From NCBI GenBank assembly GCA_033064195.1, contig JARBJD010000050.1, positions 62,001 to 126,000 on the forward strand: DNA of 64,000 nucleotides, given 5' to 3'. A model generated the notes under the pieces. It saw only the letters and a list, made by a program, of their open reading frames with translations. It made no database searches and was not told the origin of the DNA. Position 1 is the first letter of the stretch. The number at the start of each line of letters is the position of its first letter. The position numbers and the translations under genes are program-made. Shown here piece after piece: positions 21,998 to 32,338 of the stretch. This DNA is from Blattamonas nauphoetae (taxonomy: Eukaryota; Preaxostyla; Oxymonadida).

Positions 21998-24900
21998 TCA
22001 AAACTCGTTCTCTGCACTTTGCTGTAGAAGAGAGTGAATATTCTCAATCACCACAGAGCTAACAGTATTGATTCCCACCTTCGGAATTTCCAGGTTTTCC
22101 TTGGCCACATTAGAATTATCCACCCCAGCCACCACATATTCGGCATCTTGTGGGTCATTCATTTGATATGGGTCGAAAACACGCTCTGGGTGGGAATTGA
22201 ACGACTGATTCATTGCTGGATGTGCTGGCCTCGAATAGTTCACAGCATTCCCTCGCCCTGTCGTCGGATAGAACGGCGTGGGTCCATTTGGTGATGTCCG
22301 ATGTCGTGAATATGCAGTTTGTGTGTTGGGAGCTGGAGAAGATGTGATGTTCTGTGTTCGTGGTTGGACGAGGGAAGCAGGTGATTGCGGATATGTCACA
22401 TTCATCAACGAATCATAAGGTTCGTTTTCTGTGGCTTGCGAGTTAGGTTGCTGTGAAGTGGTGTTGTGAAGGGAGACGTGTGTTCGGAATGGTGTTGAGA
22501 ACGATTCTGAAATTCCACTCTGAACTCGCATTCGAACCGATTCCCGATCACTGTTGGACCGTAACGAGGTTTGTGTTTCTTCTGCTTTCGTGTTGGGTTG
22601 GAGAGCAGGAGCCGATTGCGGGAGGATCGTCGCCTGGACGGGTGGTTCATCAGAACGAGGTGACAAATCGGATGGTTGTTCAGAAAATGAAGGAAGTGCG
22701 CTGTTCTGATCATTCGCAGCGCGATGACAGTTCTTACAGCATTTGTGGCAACAACACTCACATTCCTCCGTAGACACTCCTTTCTCATTGGATTGGGACG
22801 ATTGTGGATCTCGAGCTTCCGAAGTGTCCATATCCTGCTGTTTCGTTCCATAAAATTGTTTTGGCTCGAACGCCTCAGCCTGTCTTTGTTCGAATTGTCT
22901 TTTGGGTCGGTCGATGTCGTTCTCTGTCCGATCTGTTCCTCGATCACTCTCGACTGGCTCTCTTCGCATCCTTCCTGGATCCGCAAACCATCGACTCTCC
23001 GGCCCTTCCCCATTGTTGTCTTCTTCTGCTTCCAGATATTTCTTTATGGGCGAGAAATCGTCCGAGGCGTAAAAATACTGCATTTCCACTCTTTCCCCCG
23101 TTCTCGAGCGATTTTCCCGCGAAATGAATGTTGGCCCATCGCCTTGCGCCGAGTGAGGCCTCTGCGGTTGATATTGTGATTGTTCAACGGATTGTCGGAT
23201 TGGGAAGTTTTGAGCGTTTGGATATGGCACCATCTGTTCCTTAAGTCGATCTCGGATGGGTTTTTGGGTTGTGGGAGGATTTTTCTCGGTTTGTGGGGCT
23301 GTTTTGGTTGCTCGTTGTTGGCGAACTCGCTTCCCTTTTTCGATACTCTCTCGCATCGGTTTGTGCTTCTTTTCGCGTTCAATCACTCGTTTTCCGATCC
23401 AATAATCCCTCAAATCGTGGTTCTCATCTCTGTTCCATCCGATCAGTCCCATCTCCGAACTCTTCCGAAGTCCACTCCCCCCTTCAGAACGCGATTGTGA
23501 CCTGCTCCCAGGACGAGAAGATTGAACGTCTGTGTTGATTCCTCCAAAAGAATACGCAGATTGAGTTTCTGGTGATGGTTGGATCCGATCCCAGATCGAT
23601 TGAGTTGGATTGACCATGGCATAGCGGGGAGGATCAACCACCTGTTCTGCCTCCGGATTCGCTCGTTCTATTTCCCATTGATCTTTCTTTCTGGTGACTG
23701 GTGGCTGGAAACGAGATTTGGATCCTCTTTTTGGAGGGTTCTCTTCTCGAGCAACAGCCTCACCGCGCGATGGAGCCTTCCGTCGAATTCCATCGCTATT
23801 GTTCCATTTATTCGGGAATACTGGCGTTTCTGTTGTGTAAGGTTGAATTCTTGAGACTTCGACCGGGTTTTTATGGGCGTCTGATTGCGACGAGATATCC
23901 TGATTTTGAGATGGGTTGTCGCGGTAGAGAGAGGAGGGAGGTATGGGGAGGGGTTCATCGTCATATTTCATAAGTTGCTCTCGACGTGGGAGAGATTGTT
24001 TGGTTGTTGTCTTCCTCTTTGGTTTTGATGATTTTTGCGTCTTCTGTTTTGGGGCTGCTCTGTTCGGTACATATTCATCGTTCTGGGTGTAATGTGCCAC
24101 TCTTTCCTTTCGTTCCATCCGTTCGTACTCTTCTTTCAATTCATCTTCAGAATTGATTTGTGTTCGCTTTCCCGCCGGAAACCAAGGTCGTAATCCGTCT
24201 CGTGTCTTCCACAGAGTCGTTCGATTCGGACTAACTGTCCGCTGCTCATCGTCCAGAACAACAGCACGTCGTCTTCGATATACACTTGAATTTGGGTCCT
24301 GGTGCTTTGTGGCTGGTTGTTCCAAGTCTTTAAACTTCTCGGAAATCGTTTGGTTGAGACATGACTCATCTACAGTGGTTGTTTGCGTCGAAATGTGACC
24401 AGTGATTGGTCGTTCTTCGAGTGACTGGATTTGTGGGTGGTTGGAGGGGAAGAAATACACAATACCCGTTTTGCTCTCGTGGTGTTTGATCGGAGAGGAT
24501 GATTTCACAAGAGCTGACGGATCTTGTTCAACGTGTTGTGACGTGGTGTGAGTGGCGCGTGGTGGAGAACGAGAAGATGATGATGGTCTGTTTGACGTGA
24601 GATGAGATGTATTGTGTTGATTCTTCGGTTGATACGATGAGTCTGGAGGTGTTGAGTGGAGAGTTTGTGGATTTTTGAATGGAAGCCTGAGAAGATGATG
24701 ATGAGAAGAATATATCAAAAATGAGGACAATATGATGTTAAAAAGCAAGTAATAAGGGCATAGATAAATGAATTGGATCGCATACGACTGTACGGGTGCG
24801 TCAGCTTTGGCCTCATTTCTGATCTCGGCCCAATCTTTTGCTTGAGAATCAATATGATCTGACTGCGATGAAGATGCGATATTACGTTGGGGAGGCTCTT

Positions 24901-25372
24901 TATGAACGGAATTTTCCTCAGATTGAGAGATAATTGTCCGTGTTTTGGTTTCTGGTGGTGGTGGGTGAAAGGTTGGTGGTTCGGCTGTTTTTTCTCGTTC
25001 AAAGCTTGATCTGATTCCCACTTCTTTCCGATGGGTATGTCTGATCACTGGTGGTGATGACTGAGTTGTTGTCGAGATCTGATCATTCGGTGTTCGCCGA
25101 TCTCTCTTATCTGGTGTTTGAATGGGTTTAAGCTGTTGAAAGAGTCTGTCATCAACAATTCTCGCAGCCATTTCTGGCCCATATCGCTCAATATTTTGTT
25201 TTTCTTCTTTCTTTAAATTGATGACTGTGCGAACATAAGATTGATGAGCATCACTCATAATTCGTTCTAATTCACGAACACGATCACTTTCTGTGCGAAA
25301 AGGTGGAATTCCTCTTGGATCGAGAGACTTCTCTGTTTTATGCTGAGAAAAATGGAAAGAACGAATTAACAC
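21998..25372 (-). CDS. Long disordered protein with Cys-rich motif
   Basis: One open frame of 1124 codons, rich in Q, S, P, R, K and E. Near residue 12-60 it has a short helical segment (VRELERIMSDAHQSYVRTV), then low-complexity sequence, and near residue 880 a cysteine cluster ECECCCHKCCKNCH. A 33-codon hydrophobic stretch (YAIQFIYLCPYYLL...) is unlike the rest. On the minus strand it starts GTATG and ends CTTCTCAG (24687-24785, 99 nt), so it is most likely a retained in-frame intron. The start is uncertain: CATTTTTCTCAG just before HKTEK looks like an acceptor, with donor GTTCGTGTTA nearby, so a 5' exon may lie in 25373-25560. No domain recognised. Confidence 0.65.
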   Translation of the reverse strand: MLIRSFHFSQHKTEKSLDPRGIPPFRTESDRVRELERIMSDAHQSYVRTVINLKKEEKQNIERYGPEMAARIVDDRLFQQLKPIQTPDKRDRRTPNDQISTTTQSSPPVIRHTHRKEVGIRSSFEREKTAEPPTFHPPPPETKTRTIISQSEENSVHKEPPQRNIASSSQSDHIDSQAKDWAEIRNEAKADAPVQSYAIQFIYLCPYYLLFNIILSSFLIYSSHHHLLRLPFKNPQTLHSTPPDSSYQPKNQHNTSHLTSNRPSSSSRSPPRATHTTSQHVEQDPSALVKSSSPIKHHESKTGIVYFFPSNHPQIQSLEERPITGHISTQTTTVDESCLNQTISEKFKDLEQPATKHQDPNSSVYRRRRAVVLDDEQRTVSPNRTTLWKTRDGLRPWFPAGKRTQINSEDELKEEYERMERKERVAHYTQNDEYVPNRAAPKQKTQKSSKPKRKTTTKQSLPRREQLMKYDDEPLPIPPSSLYRDNPSQNQDISSQSDAHKNPVEVSRIQPYTTETPVFPNKWNNSDGIRRKAPSRGEAVAREENPPKRGSKSRFQPPVTRKKDQWEIERANPEAEQVVDPPRYAMVNPTQSIWDRIQPSPETQSAYSFGGINTDVQSSRPGSRSQSRSEGGSGLRKSSEMGLIGWNRDENHDLRDYWIGKRVIEREKKHKPMRESIEKGKRVRQQRATKTAPQTEKNPPTTQKPIRDRLKEQMVPYPNAQNFPIRQSVEQSQYQPQRPHSAQGDGPTFISRENRSRTGERVEMQYFYASDDFSPIKKYLEAEEDNNGEGPESRWFADPGRMRREPVESDRGTDRTENDIDRPKRQFEQRQAEAFEPKQFYGTKQQDMDTSEARDPQSSQSNEKGVSTEECECCCHKCCKNCHRAANDQNSALPSFSEQPSDLSPRSDEPPVQATILPQSAPALQPNTKAEETQTSLRSNSDRESVRMRVQSGISESFSTPFRTHVSLHNTTSQQPNSQATENEPYDSLMNVTYPQSPASLVQPRTQNITSSPAPNTQTAYSRHRTSPNGPTPFYPTTGRGNAVNYSRPAHPAMNQSFNSHPERVFDPYQMNDPQDAEYVVAGVDNSNVAKENLEIPKVGINTVSSVVIENIHSLLQQSAENEF

Positions 25373-25671
25373 GAACTCTCAGGAGAAAAAAGAAGAATCG
25401 GTTGAAAGTGTCAAAAAAATCTGAATTAAGACGCAAACCATATCGGTCCAAGCAAATAAGACCCGAGTCGTCAGCTACAGTTTGAACGTGAAATCTGATC
25501 TCACCCAAATTTATTGATACCCATCCTGACGAATGACATGATTGAAATTCCATGGAATTGGTTTTGAAATGTCTTGATAGTAATGTGATAAACTGGTTTG
25601 TCATGATTTGATGACAGGTTTGTTGTAAAAATGGGTTAGTTCGTGTCGATCGCTGACTCATTCGCAACTTG

Positions 25672-27174
25672 ATGGGCAATGCCGTTCTCGCCATTGTCGA
25701 GAGTGCAGTTGTTCCCGGCATTGTGGTGTTTGCTTGTGGATGGTTTTTTGGGACAACAGGAATTATTGAGGATGTCCATGTCGATGGAATCAACCGTTTC
25801 AGTCTAAAGCTCGCGATTCCTGTTGGGATTGTCATGAATTTCGCAGCGTTCGTCTTATTTTCATGTGTTTATCTGTTTTAGTTATGAATTAACGGGAAGA
25901 GATCTTCTTTTCGTTGTCCCTCTGCTGATTCACAAAGTTATCGCGATGATCATCACAGCGATCCCACTCTTCTTTATCAAACGATACACCATCGAGCACT
26001 ATGCAACAAATGTCCTCAACTTCGTCTATGTCAATAATATTGTCTATGGATTGTCTGCTTTGCCTGAATCACTCTCACTTTTGTTCTTCTGTCTTCAGTG
26101 CCTTCTTTGTTGCTTTGTATCCAACCAGTGGCATCCCATTGATGTGTCTACTATCTGCCCTGCCTGATTGCCTCTTTGCATTTCCATATTGTGTCTTTTT
26201 CTTGGAGCTGAACAGAGCTCGACGCAAGAAAAGAGAAGAAAATCCTGACAACCCTGGATTATCAGCAAAAGAAAGCCTCAAACTCGTCCCAGGCATCATC
26301 GTGCGAATCCTCACAAATCCTGTTGTCTGGTCAATCGTCATTGGAATGATTATCTCCTTCACAAGTTTCTTCTCCCATTTCTTCCTCATTCTCCCAGAAT
26401 GGAAGCTCCCAACATGGCTCAAGACATCAATTGATTTTATTGGCAAAACAAACTTTGGTGTTTCGATGTTTTGTGTCGGACTATTCTTGTTTGCCACATT
26501 CTTTTCTTTGACATCGCAGCGCTGTTGCTCCCACATATCGAGTGAACTGGAGTTGGATCAAGTCCAAGTGCTGTTGCTGTGGAAAGTCTTCGAAACCAAA
26601 AGAAGATCATTCCGAAGAACTCCTTCAAGAACAAGGAACAACCCCACGTTACCAGGAGGATGATCACTTCGGAGAACACCCACAACCAAGCGACAATGAA
26701 CCGACACACCAACAGACAACTGTTGAATCAACATATGAATCCCAGGAAAATGAAGAAGGCGTTGAGAATGTCACACAACGTGGCGACAACGTTGCAAAAG
26801 CTGAACAAGGCGTTCCAGAACCATTTTCTCCTCACCATACCCAGATAGTGGCCGTAGATGAGCCCAAAAAATCCAAACGCCCTCGTCCAAACTGGAAAAT
26901 GGTGATTCTCTGCCTGATCGAGTCACAAGTTCTCAGTCCAGCGCTGATGTTGGGTGTCGCATCATTTTGCAAGTTTTTGACGGTGGAAGAAATACATGCC
27001 TCTGTTCTCATCATGTCTCTTCCTCTCGCCCTTATTGCCTTCTCATTGGCGAAGGAATACCAAGCTCTTGAACAAGAAGCTGTTCTCTTAATTGTGCTGC
27101 AGTCGTTCGTACTGACGCTTCCAATATTCCTTTTTTGGTACTGGATCATCAATCTGATCTATCCAAATCTATGA
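25672..27174 (+). CDS. Auxin-efflux-carrier-type membrane transporter
   Basis: Join 25672-25847, 25882-26052, 26099-26488, 26520-27174 (introns 34, 46 and 31 nt, all GT-AG); 1392 nt, 463 aa, divisible by three. The protein has about five N-terminal membrane segments, including NKVIA-like turns and FFVALYPTSGIPLMCLL. It then has IRILTNPVVWSIVIGMIISF, a hydrophilic cytosolic loop of about 110 residues, and a C-terminal half with ALMLGVASFCKFLTVEEIHA. The L-x-N-P-x-V and the two five-helix halves around a loop fit the AEC/PIN-like family, which moves small organic anions across membranes. The loop opens with WIKSKCCCCGKSSKPK, a likely lipid-attachment cluster. Substrate cannot be told. 5' neighbour is divergent. 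Confidence 0.8.
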
Positions 27175-27322
27175 AACAGTCTTTCTTCTCGTCTTTTTTT
27201 TCCTTGCGACTTTTTCCCTATCTCCTGACAATGCTATTTATATTCGTGCACAAGTGGGCATTTATCTTATTTATTGATCAACTATACATTCAACGTCGTA
27301 AGCACTTCACAATCCAATTTTA

Positions 27323-30300
27323 ATGATTCTTTCATCATTTCGTGGGACTGATCAAACTCACTACTCCATCGAAATGACAACTGAGCTCCAAGCCGTTCAA
27401 GATTACCTGTTCGTCTTTTTTCAGAGATATTTCCCAGAATCTTTTTCGGCACATGGAATGTTGGCACGCATCACCCTCCTGACAACATCGACACTTTTCT
27501 CAGAAAAGACGAAGGGCTCTACGATATATATGTCATCTCTCTCCAAGAAGTGATTGAACTTAAAGGTATCTTTGCATATTTTGCTCAAAAATATCTTAGT
27601 ATCCAATGTCGGCAAAGACAGCAAAACATTCCACACTTGGACAATAAAACTCCACAATGCTATCGGCGCGAACTACAAAATCGTCTGAATTCTTTTGTAT
27701 TTCATCGTTTCGCAGCTCGCCGAAAAACAATTATTCGGACTGGGATTAATCATTTTCCTCAAAACATCCTTATTCGCAGAAGTATCGAATGTCCAAACCG
27801 CTATGGTCTCATGCGGTATTTTTAAACCTATTCCAAACAAGGGGGCTATAGCAATATCTTTATTTCTCAGAAACCGTCCGATGGTTTTCATCGGCTCCCA
27901 TTTGACAAGTGGACGAGGTATTTCTCGTTTTTCTTGAGTATCCTATTCAGAGAAGAATAACAGAAGATTGGGAGACTATGAAACAATTGTTAATGCACTC
28001 ACACACGGTGAAACAGGCGCAGGCGGAGCTTTTCGGTCCCCTCGCTTGAATCTCTTCGATCACGACTTTGTTTTCTGGTTGGGAGATTTGAATTATCGAC
28101 TTGACACCAGTCTATCTCGTGAAAATGTTGAAACTTTGTTATTCTTGGAGCAGAAAGAACAACACGAGAAAATGAACAAAAGAAGAATGGAAAGACGAGC
28201 GAATCTCGTCCAGAAAGGGCCCACGCCTCTCTCAGCGAAGCATTCTCTCCTCAGACATAATCCATTCGGACCAAAGAACACCACAACAACCTTCACCGAA
28301 GTGCCTGTGTCACCGCTCGCTCAATTGTTGTCTTATGATCAATTGACACTCCACAGGCTGACCTCAGCCGCATTTTCGAGTTTCAATGAAATGAGGATCA
28401 CTTTCCCTCCCACTTATCGATACGACCAAGGAACACACATTTTTGACACAAGGTTCGCAAAAAAGACCATAATATTCACTTTTTGTCATTTTTGTTTGAT
28501 TTTCTGTTTTTATGCTCTTTGATTTCCCCTTATTTTCATTTCTTACCCATTCAAAGCCACAAACTCCAGTTTCCAGCCTGGTGTGACCGAATCGTCTTCC
28601 ATGTCTCCGACCCTCGCATCAATTCGCGTCGTATGAATGATTCTCGTCGCTCGAGGACTCAATCCATTGCCCTCAACTTCGAAACGGGTCCTGGATTCAT
28701 CACAACCAATCAGGCAGTGATCTCGCAATTGCAGGAAGAACAATTCTTCGTTCTTACACCCCTTCTCTATGATTCCGTTCCTTCATTCATCAGATCCGAT
28801 CATCGACCTGTGATAGGTCTGTTCAAACTCTCACTCCACCCAGCATCACATTTCGATCTCCCTCTCGTCCCACCCATCACTCCGGTCACTTCGGCAAAAC
28901 CATCGAAATTGCTTCAGATTCCACATGTGTTCCGATTTACATATATGGGGCGATTAGAACAAGGAGAGTTTGACCGCTATCCGACTCGGCAACTCTCGAA
29001 TGAAGAAAAGGACGATCTACAGTTTTTGGAACATGAAAAGGCTTCGACACAGAAGATGCTGGACCGGATGGATGAACAACTCAAGAAACAGGATAAGGAC
29101 ATTGAAAAGGGCGAGATCGACAAAAAGGATAAGGAAACCACGGCTCATCCTGAAGAAGAACAGACAGAATCAGCTCCATCTCAACCAGAAACAGAGAATG
29201 TGCAGTCTTCACCACAAGAAACCACGTCAGATCCAGCTGAAGAGATCACGACAAAAGAAGAACCATCAGTGTCTGATTCTAAAGACAGAAACGAAGAACG
29301 AACAAACAGCACAGCATCATCCATCGAAAATCCACTTTCAGCTCGAAAAGCTCAGGAAGACAGGGGAAAATTAGCGAAAAGAACGGAACTGCAGGCCAAA
29401 AAAACAAAACTCGAACTCTCCATTGCTCATCTCACACAACAAATAGAAGATGATGCAATGTCACTGAAAAATGAACAACTTCAAATTGAAAGATTGAAAT
29501 CTCTTATTTCTCAAACCGAAATACAAAAGATCACAATCGAACGAGATCTCAACTCTCTCAGCGACACTCCACCGCAAGCACCTGCCCCACGTCGTTTTGG
29601 GAGTTCTGGTGTGACTACACAGCACAGTATTTCCCCGTTGATCACATCACTCCGCATTCTCACGAAGAAAGAGGACGATGCAAAGAAGCAAATTGAAAAA
29701 CTGAAACTGAAGTTGGAGGGAGGAAGGGAGACAGCCCAGCCAGCTCCAAAGGCTGGTTTTGGATCGAAAATCATGTCTTTGATTGCCAGATACAATCAAA
29801 ACACACAACAAGAACCAGCGCGATCAGAGCCAGAGAAAAGCAAGGAGGAGATTCAAGCAGACATTAATATGAAAGAAAAAGAATTAGATATCTATAGAAA
29901 GGATATTGAAGAGACAAAACTGAAAATACAAACTCAGAAAGACACGAAATCCAAAGAACTCGAAGAAACCAAAACAACACTCGCGAAACTTCGAGAAGAT
30001 CTGACAAACAGCCAAAAACATCAACAAGACTTGGATCAATCACTGTTTCTCTCCCGTGCCAACCTCGACAAGCTCAAAAACGACGAAACTGGACTCTTCT
30101 TCCAGATCGCGTTGCTCGACCAGTTGGAAGGAGACACAACCACATCCAACGACCTTCCACCCCTCCCACCTTCCCAAAACACCAAAAACGACACCATATC
30201 TCAATCAGACCAACAATCACCATTCGCCAAACAACAGACTCAACCCTTCACCCTTCTTCCGCCTCCAACCATTCCTCGTCGAATTTCTGTCTCAGGACGG

Positions 30301-30657
30301 CAGTTTGACGGTCATATCCTCCAACCGCCGCCCATTCGGACAACTCGCCAAAGAGTGTCGATATTCGAAAGAGATGTGGAGGTCGATGAGATCCCGAAGA
30401 AGGTTGAGGACGGATTAGAGGATCCTAATTTGGCGTTCAAAAAGGTTGATTTGAGTGCGAGCACTCTTCCGACGTCACTTTCTTTGATTGAAAGGAAGAA
30501 GAGAGCGGCTCTGCTGTTCCTCTGTCCATATCCTGAATGGGGATTTGCGAGGGGAACCACAAAAAGCTCGCTGGACTTGGTTTGCGATGGAATTTTGCAG
30601 AGAAGGGCGATTATGGAGGAGAAGGAGCGACTAAGATTGCTTGAAGAGCAACAGTGA
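27323..30657 (+). CDS. Inositol polyphosphate 5-phosphatase with coiled-coil tail
   Basis: Join 27323-27408, 27438-27565, 27600-27682, 27716-27917, 27951-28452, 28557-30657; introns of 29, 34, 33, 33 and 104 nt; 3102 nt, 1033 aa. All splice joins restore family motifs: YLIFFGTWNVGT, DIYVISLQEVIEL (metal-binding Glu), PNKGAIAISLFLRN, SHLTSG, FWLGDLNYRLD (catalytic Asp/Asn), FPAWCDRIVF and RSDHRPVIGLFKL (catalytic His). The enzyme should therefore be active, removing the 5-phosphate from PI(4,5)P2 or related inositol lipids at membranes. After residue about 450 come acidic low-complexity and long coiled coils (to about residue 850), then a Pro-rich end. An ATG at 27374 is an alternative start. 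The tail probably mediates self-association or targeting (inference). Confidence 0.9.
27409..27437 (+). other. 29-nt spliceosomal intron
   Basis: GTTCGTC...TTTCCCAG. Removing exactly 29 nt joins QDYL to IFFGTWNVGT and restores the first 5-phosphatase motif. The nearer CAG at 27422-27424 would leave a 16-nt intron and the wrong frame. Confidence 0.75.
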
Positions 30658-30873
30658 ATCGTTTCTGACATACCATCACTTATTTTTTCATTGTGCAAGA
30701 GCACGGATTAATTGTCTTGATTATTCTTACGTTCTCGCCTATTGACAATTGTTTGTGATCTTCCGACCAGTCTTAGACAACAGTAGCATAATCATTCTTG
30801 TTTAGAAATGAAGAAAAACGAAAATAATGTGATCCAGAAAATAAGAAACGAAATCGCGACTGCGCTGATAAAA

Positions 30874-32174
30874 CTAGATTGGATTTTGCTCCGGTGAGAT
30901 GGTCTGTGAAGTATTAAACACTTCGTCAGTCTCAGGAGCCTTCTGATCAGCATCTGCCTTAATCTGAGGCTCTTCCTCCTCGATTCGCCCCGACGACGAG
31001 ATTGGCCTTGAAAAGTCATTCGCTTCCACATTATCTTCAGGACGATTTTGGCTTTCATCCAAAATCTCATTTTCATGAACATCGTCATCATTAGCCTCTT
31101 CTTGTGGCTCCGGATCATAGCGAGCTTCATCTCCCTCAATTTGCGAGGGTTCGGAGCTTTCATTCTCAAGATTCACATATTCCAGTTTTGGGGAAGGCTG
31201 GCGGGCAGATGAGAGTGACTCAAGATGTGTACTTGTTCGGACTGAGGGTTGATCTTGTATGTAACTTCTTGTTGAGATGGGGGCGTTTGAATAAAAAGGT
31301 TGGCCTTGTTGGGAACGACGAAGGGGGGAGTATCCAGCTAAAGGAGAAATAAGACCGGAGGGGAAAGAAATCGGTTGAGAAGACGGATCGATCGGTGAAA
31401 GGTGACAAGACACGACATACTACCTCGATTTTGGCCTCGACCCATCCCATCCAATTGCAAAGAAAGATTTCTAATCTCAGCTTCCTTCTTTCTTTCCGCA
31501 TTTTGAAGTCTTGCGACGACTTCCTTCCATTCTTCCAGAACCCGATTGGTCTTGATTATCTTTGTCTGTTCCTTGGAGATTTCCTTGTCTTTCTTTTCTG
31601 TAATTCTGAGCAGTTTTCGTTCGAGTTTTTCTTTTTCTGCGATCATTTTCGACAATTCTTCGTTGTCATCATCCGTGGCTCGTTTTCCTGTGATCCCATT
31701 GACCGCTTCTCGACCATCTGGGCCAAGATCAGACATAGCTGCACAAAGTTGGTCCATTTGTTGTTTTACAGTCTCCAGTTCCTTTGTTGCCGTCTCGTCA
31801 AGTTTTCTGCTTCGTTCCAGACCTTCTTTGAGGGTATCTTCTTGTCTCTCTCGTTTCTGATTTTTATCTTCGAGGAATGTTCGCTCTGCTGTTAGTTTTT
31901 GTTGGATAGCTTCAGACGATTGCTTGTTTTCTTGTCGGAGATGATCTCGGTGCATGACTCGCAACTCTGTTTCTTTATTTTTGATAGTAAGTCGAAGCTG
32001 TTTCAGTTCTGCATCAAGATCGATCACTTTATCTTTCATTTTGGCGTCATTCTGAATCAGCCCGCGACGATTTGCGAGAACTGCTTGGATTCGGTTGATG
32101 TCATTGTTGAGTCGTTTGTTTGTTTCCTGTACAGTGGAATAATCGATAGGTCTCCGAGAAAGGGTTGTTTCCAT
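30874..32174 (-). CDS. Coiled-coil protein with acidic C terminus
   Basis: Complement of join 30874-31337 and 31424-32174 (one 86-nt GT-AG intron); 1215 nt, 404 aa, divisible by three. Residues about 10-235 form a nearly continuous coiled coil (heptads such as LDAELKQLRLTIKNKETEL and KLERKLLRITEKKDKEI). After the splice come Ser/Pro-rich sequence (GYSPLRRSQQGQPFYS) and a very acidic tail (residues about 320-404). There is no catalytic domain, signal or membrane segment. It could be a cytoskeletal or basal-body structural protein, but that is inference. The 3' end faces the 3' end of the 5-phosphatase gene, 216 nt away. Confidence 0.8.
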
Positions 32175-32338
32175 ATAATTTTCGGAAGATAAACGAAAGA
32201 CAGCGAGGAGCTGTTTACAGTGATAATTCTAGTGGTTCGATCTCGCAAATTTATGAGAAAAGTGAAAATGAACAATTCACTCAAAAAGAAGATAATTAAA
32301 TCCTGCAAACGAAAACAAAATGGATAAGTCAGTGATTA

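Larger units (their letters stand above)
100..22016. repeat. Tandem array of four A(/B) gene units
   Basis: Four head-to-tail units start near 100, 4640, 9540 and 15980. Each begins with the shared box GTGACGTGAAACGTGAAAT just below the stop of a minus-strand A gene. Units 1 and 2 are about 4.5-4.9 kb and carry kinase-like and dynein-like debris. Units 3 and 4 are about 6.0-6.4 kb and carry a B gene upstream of A. The order B then A, in the direction of transcription, recurs inverted at 59-64 kb, so B-A is probably the ancestral module. The array ends at about 22016, where similarity between the upstream flanks of the two B genes stops. Confidence 0.85.

Noticed and set aside
25338-25835. 165-codon minus-strand ORF opposite the transporter start
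   Set aside because: Most of it is antisense to transporter exon 1 and intergenic AT-rich DNA; only its end may contain a 5' exon of the disordered-protein gene.
27409-27424. 16-nt intron in the 5-phosphatase gene
   Set aside because: It leaves the wrong frame; the 29-nt alternative ending at 27437 restores the TWNVGT motif.
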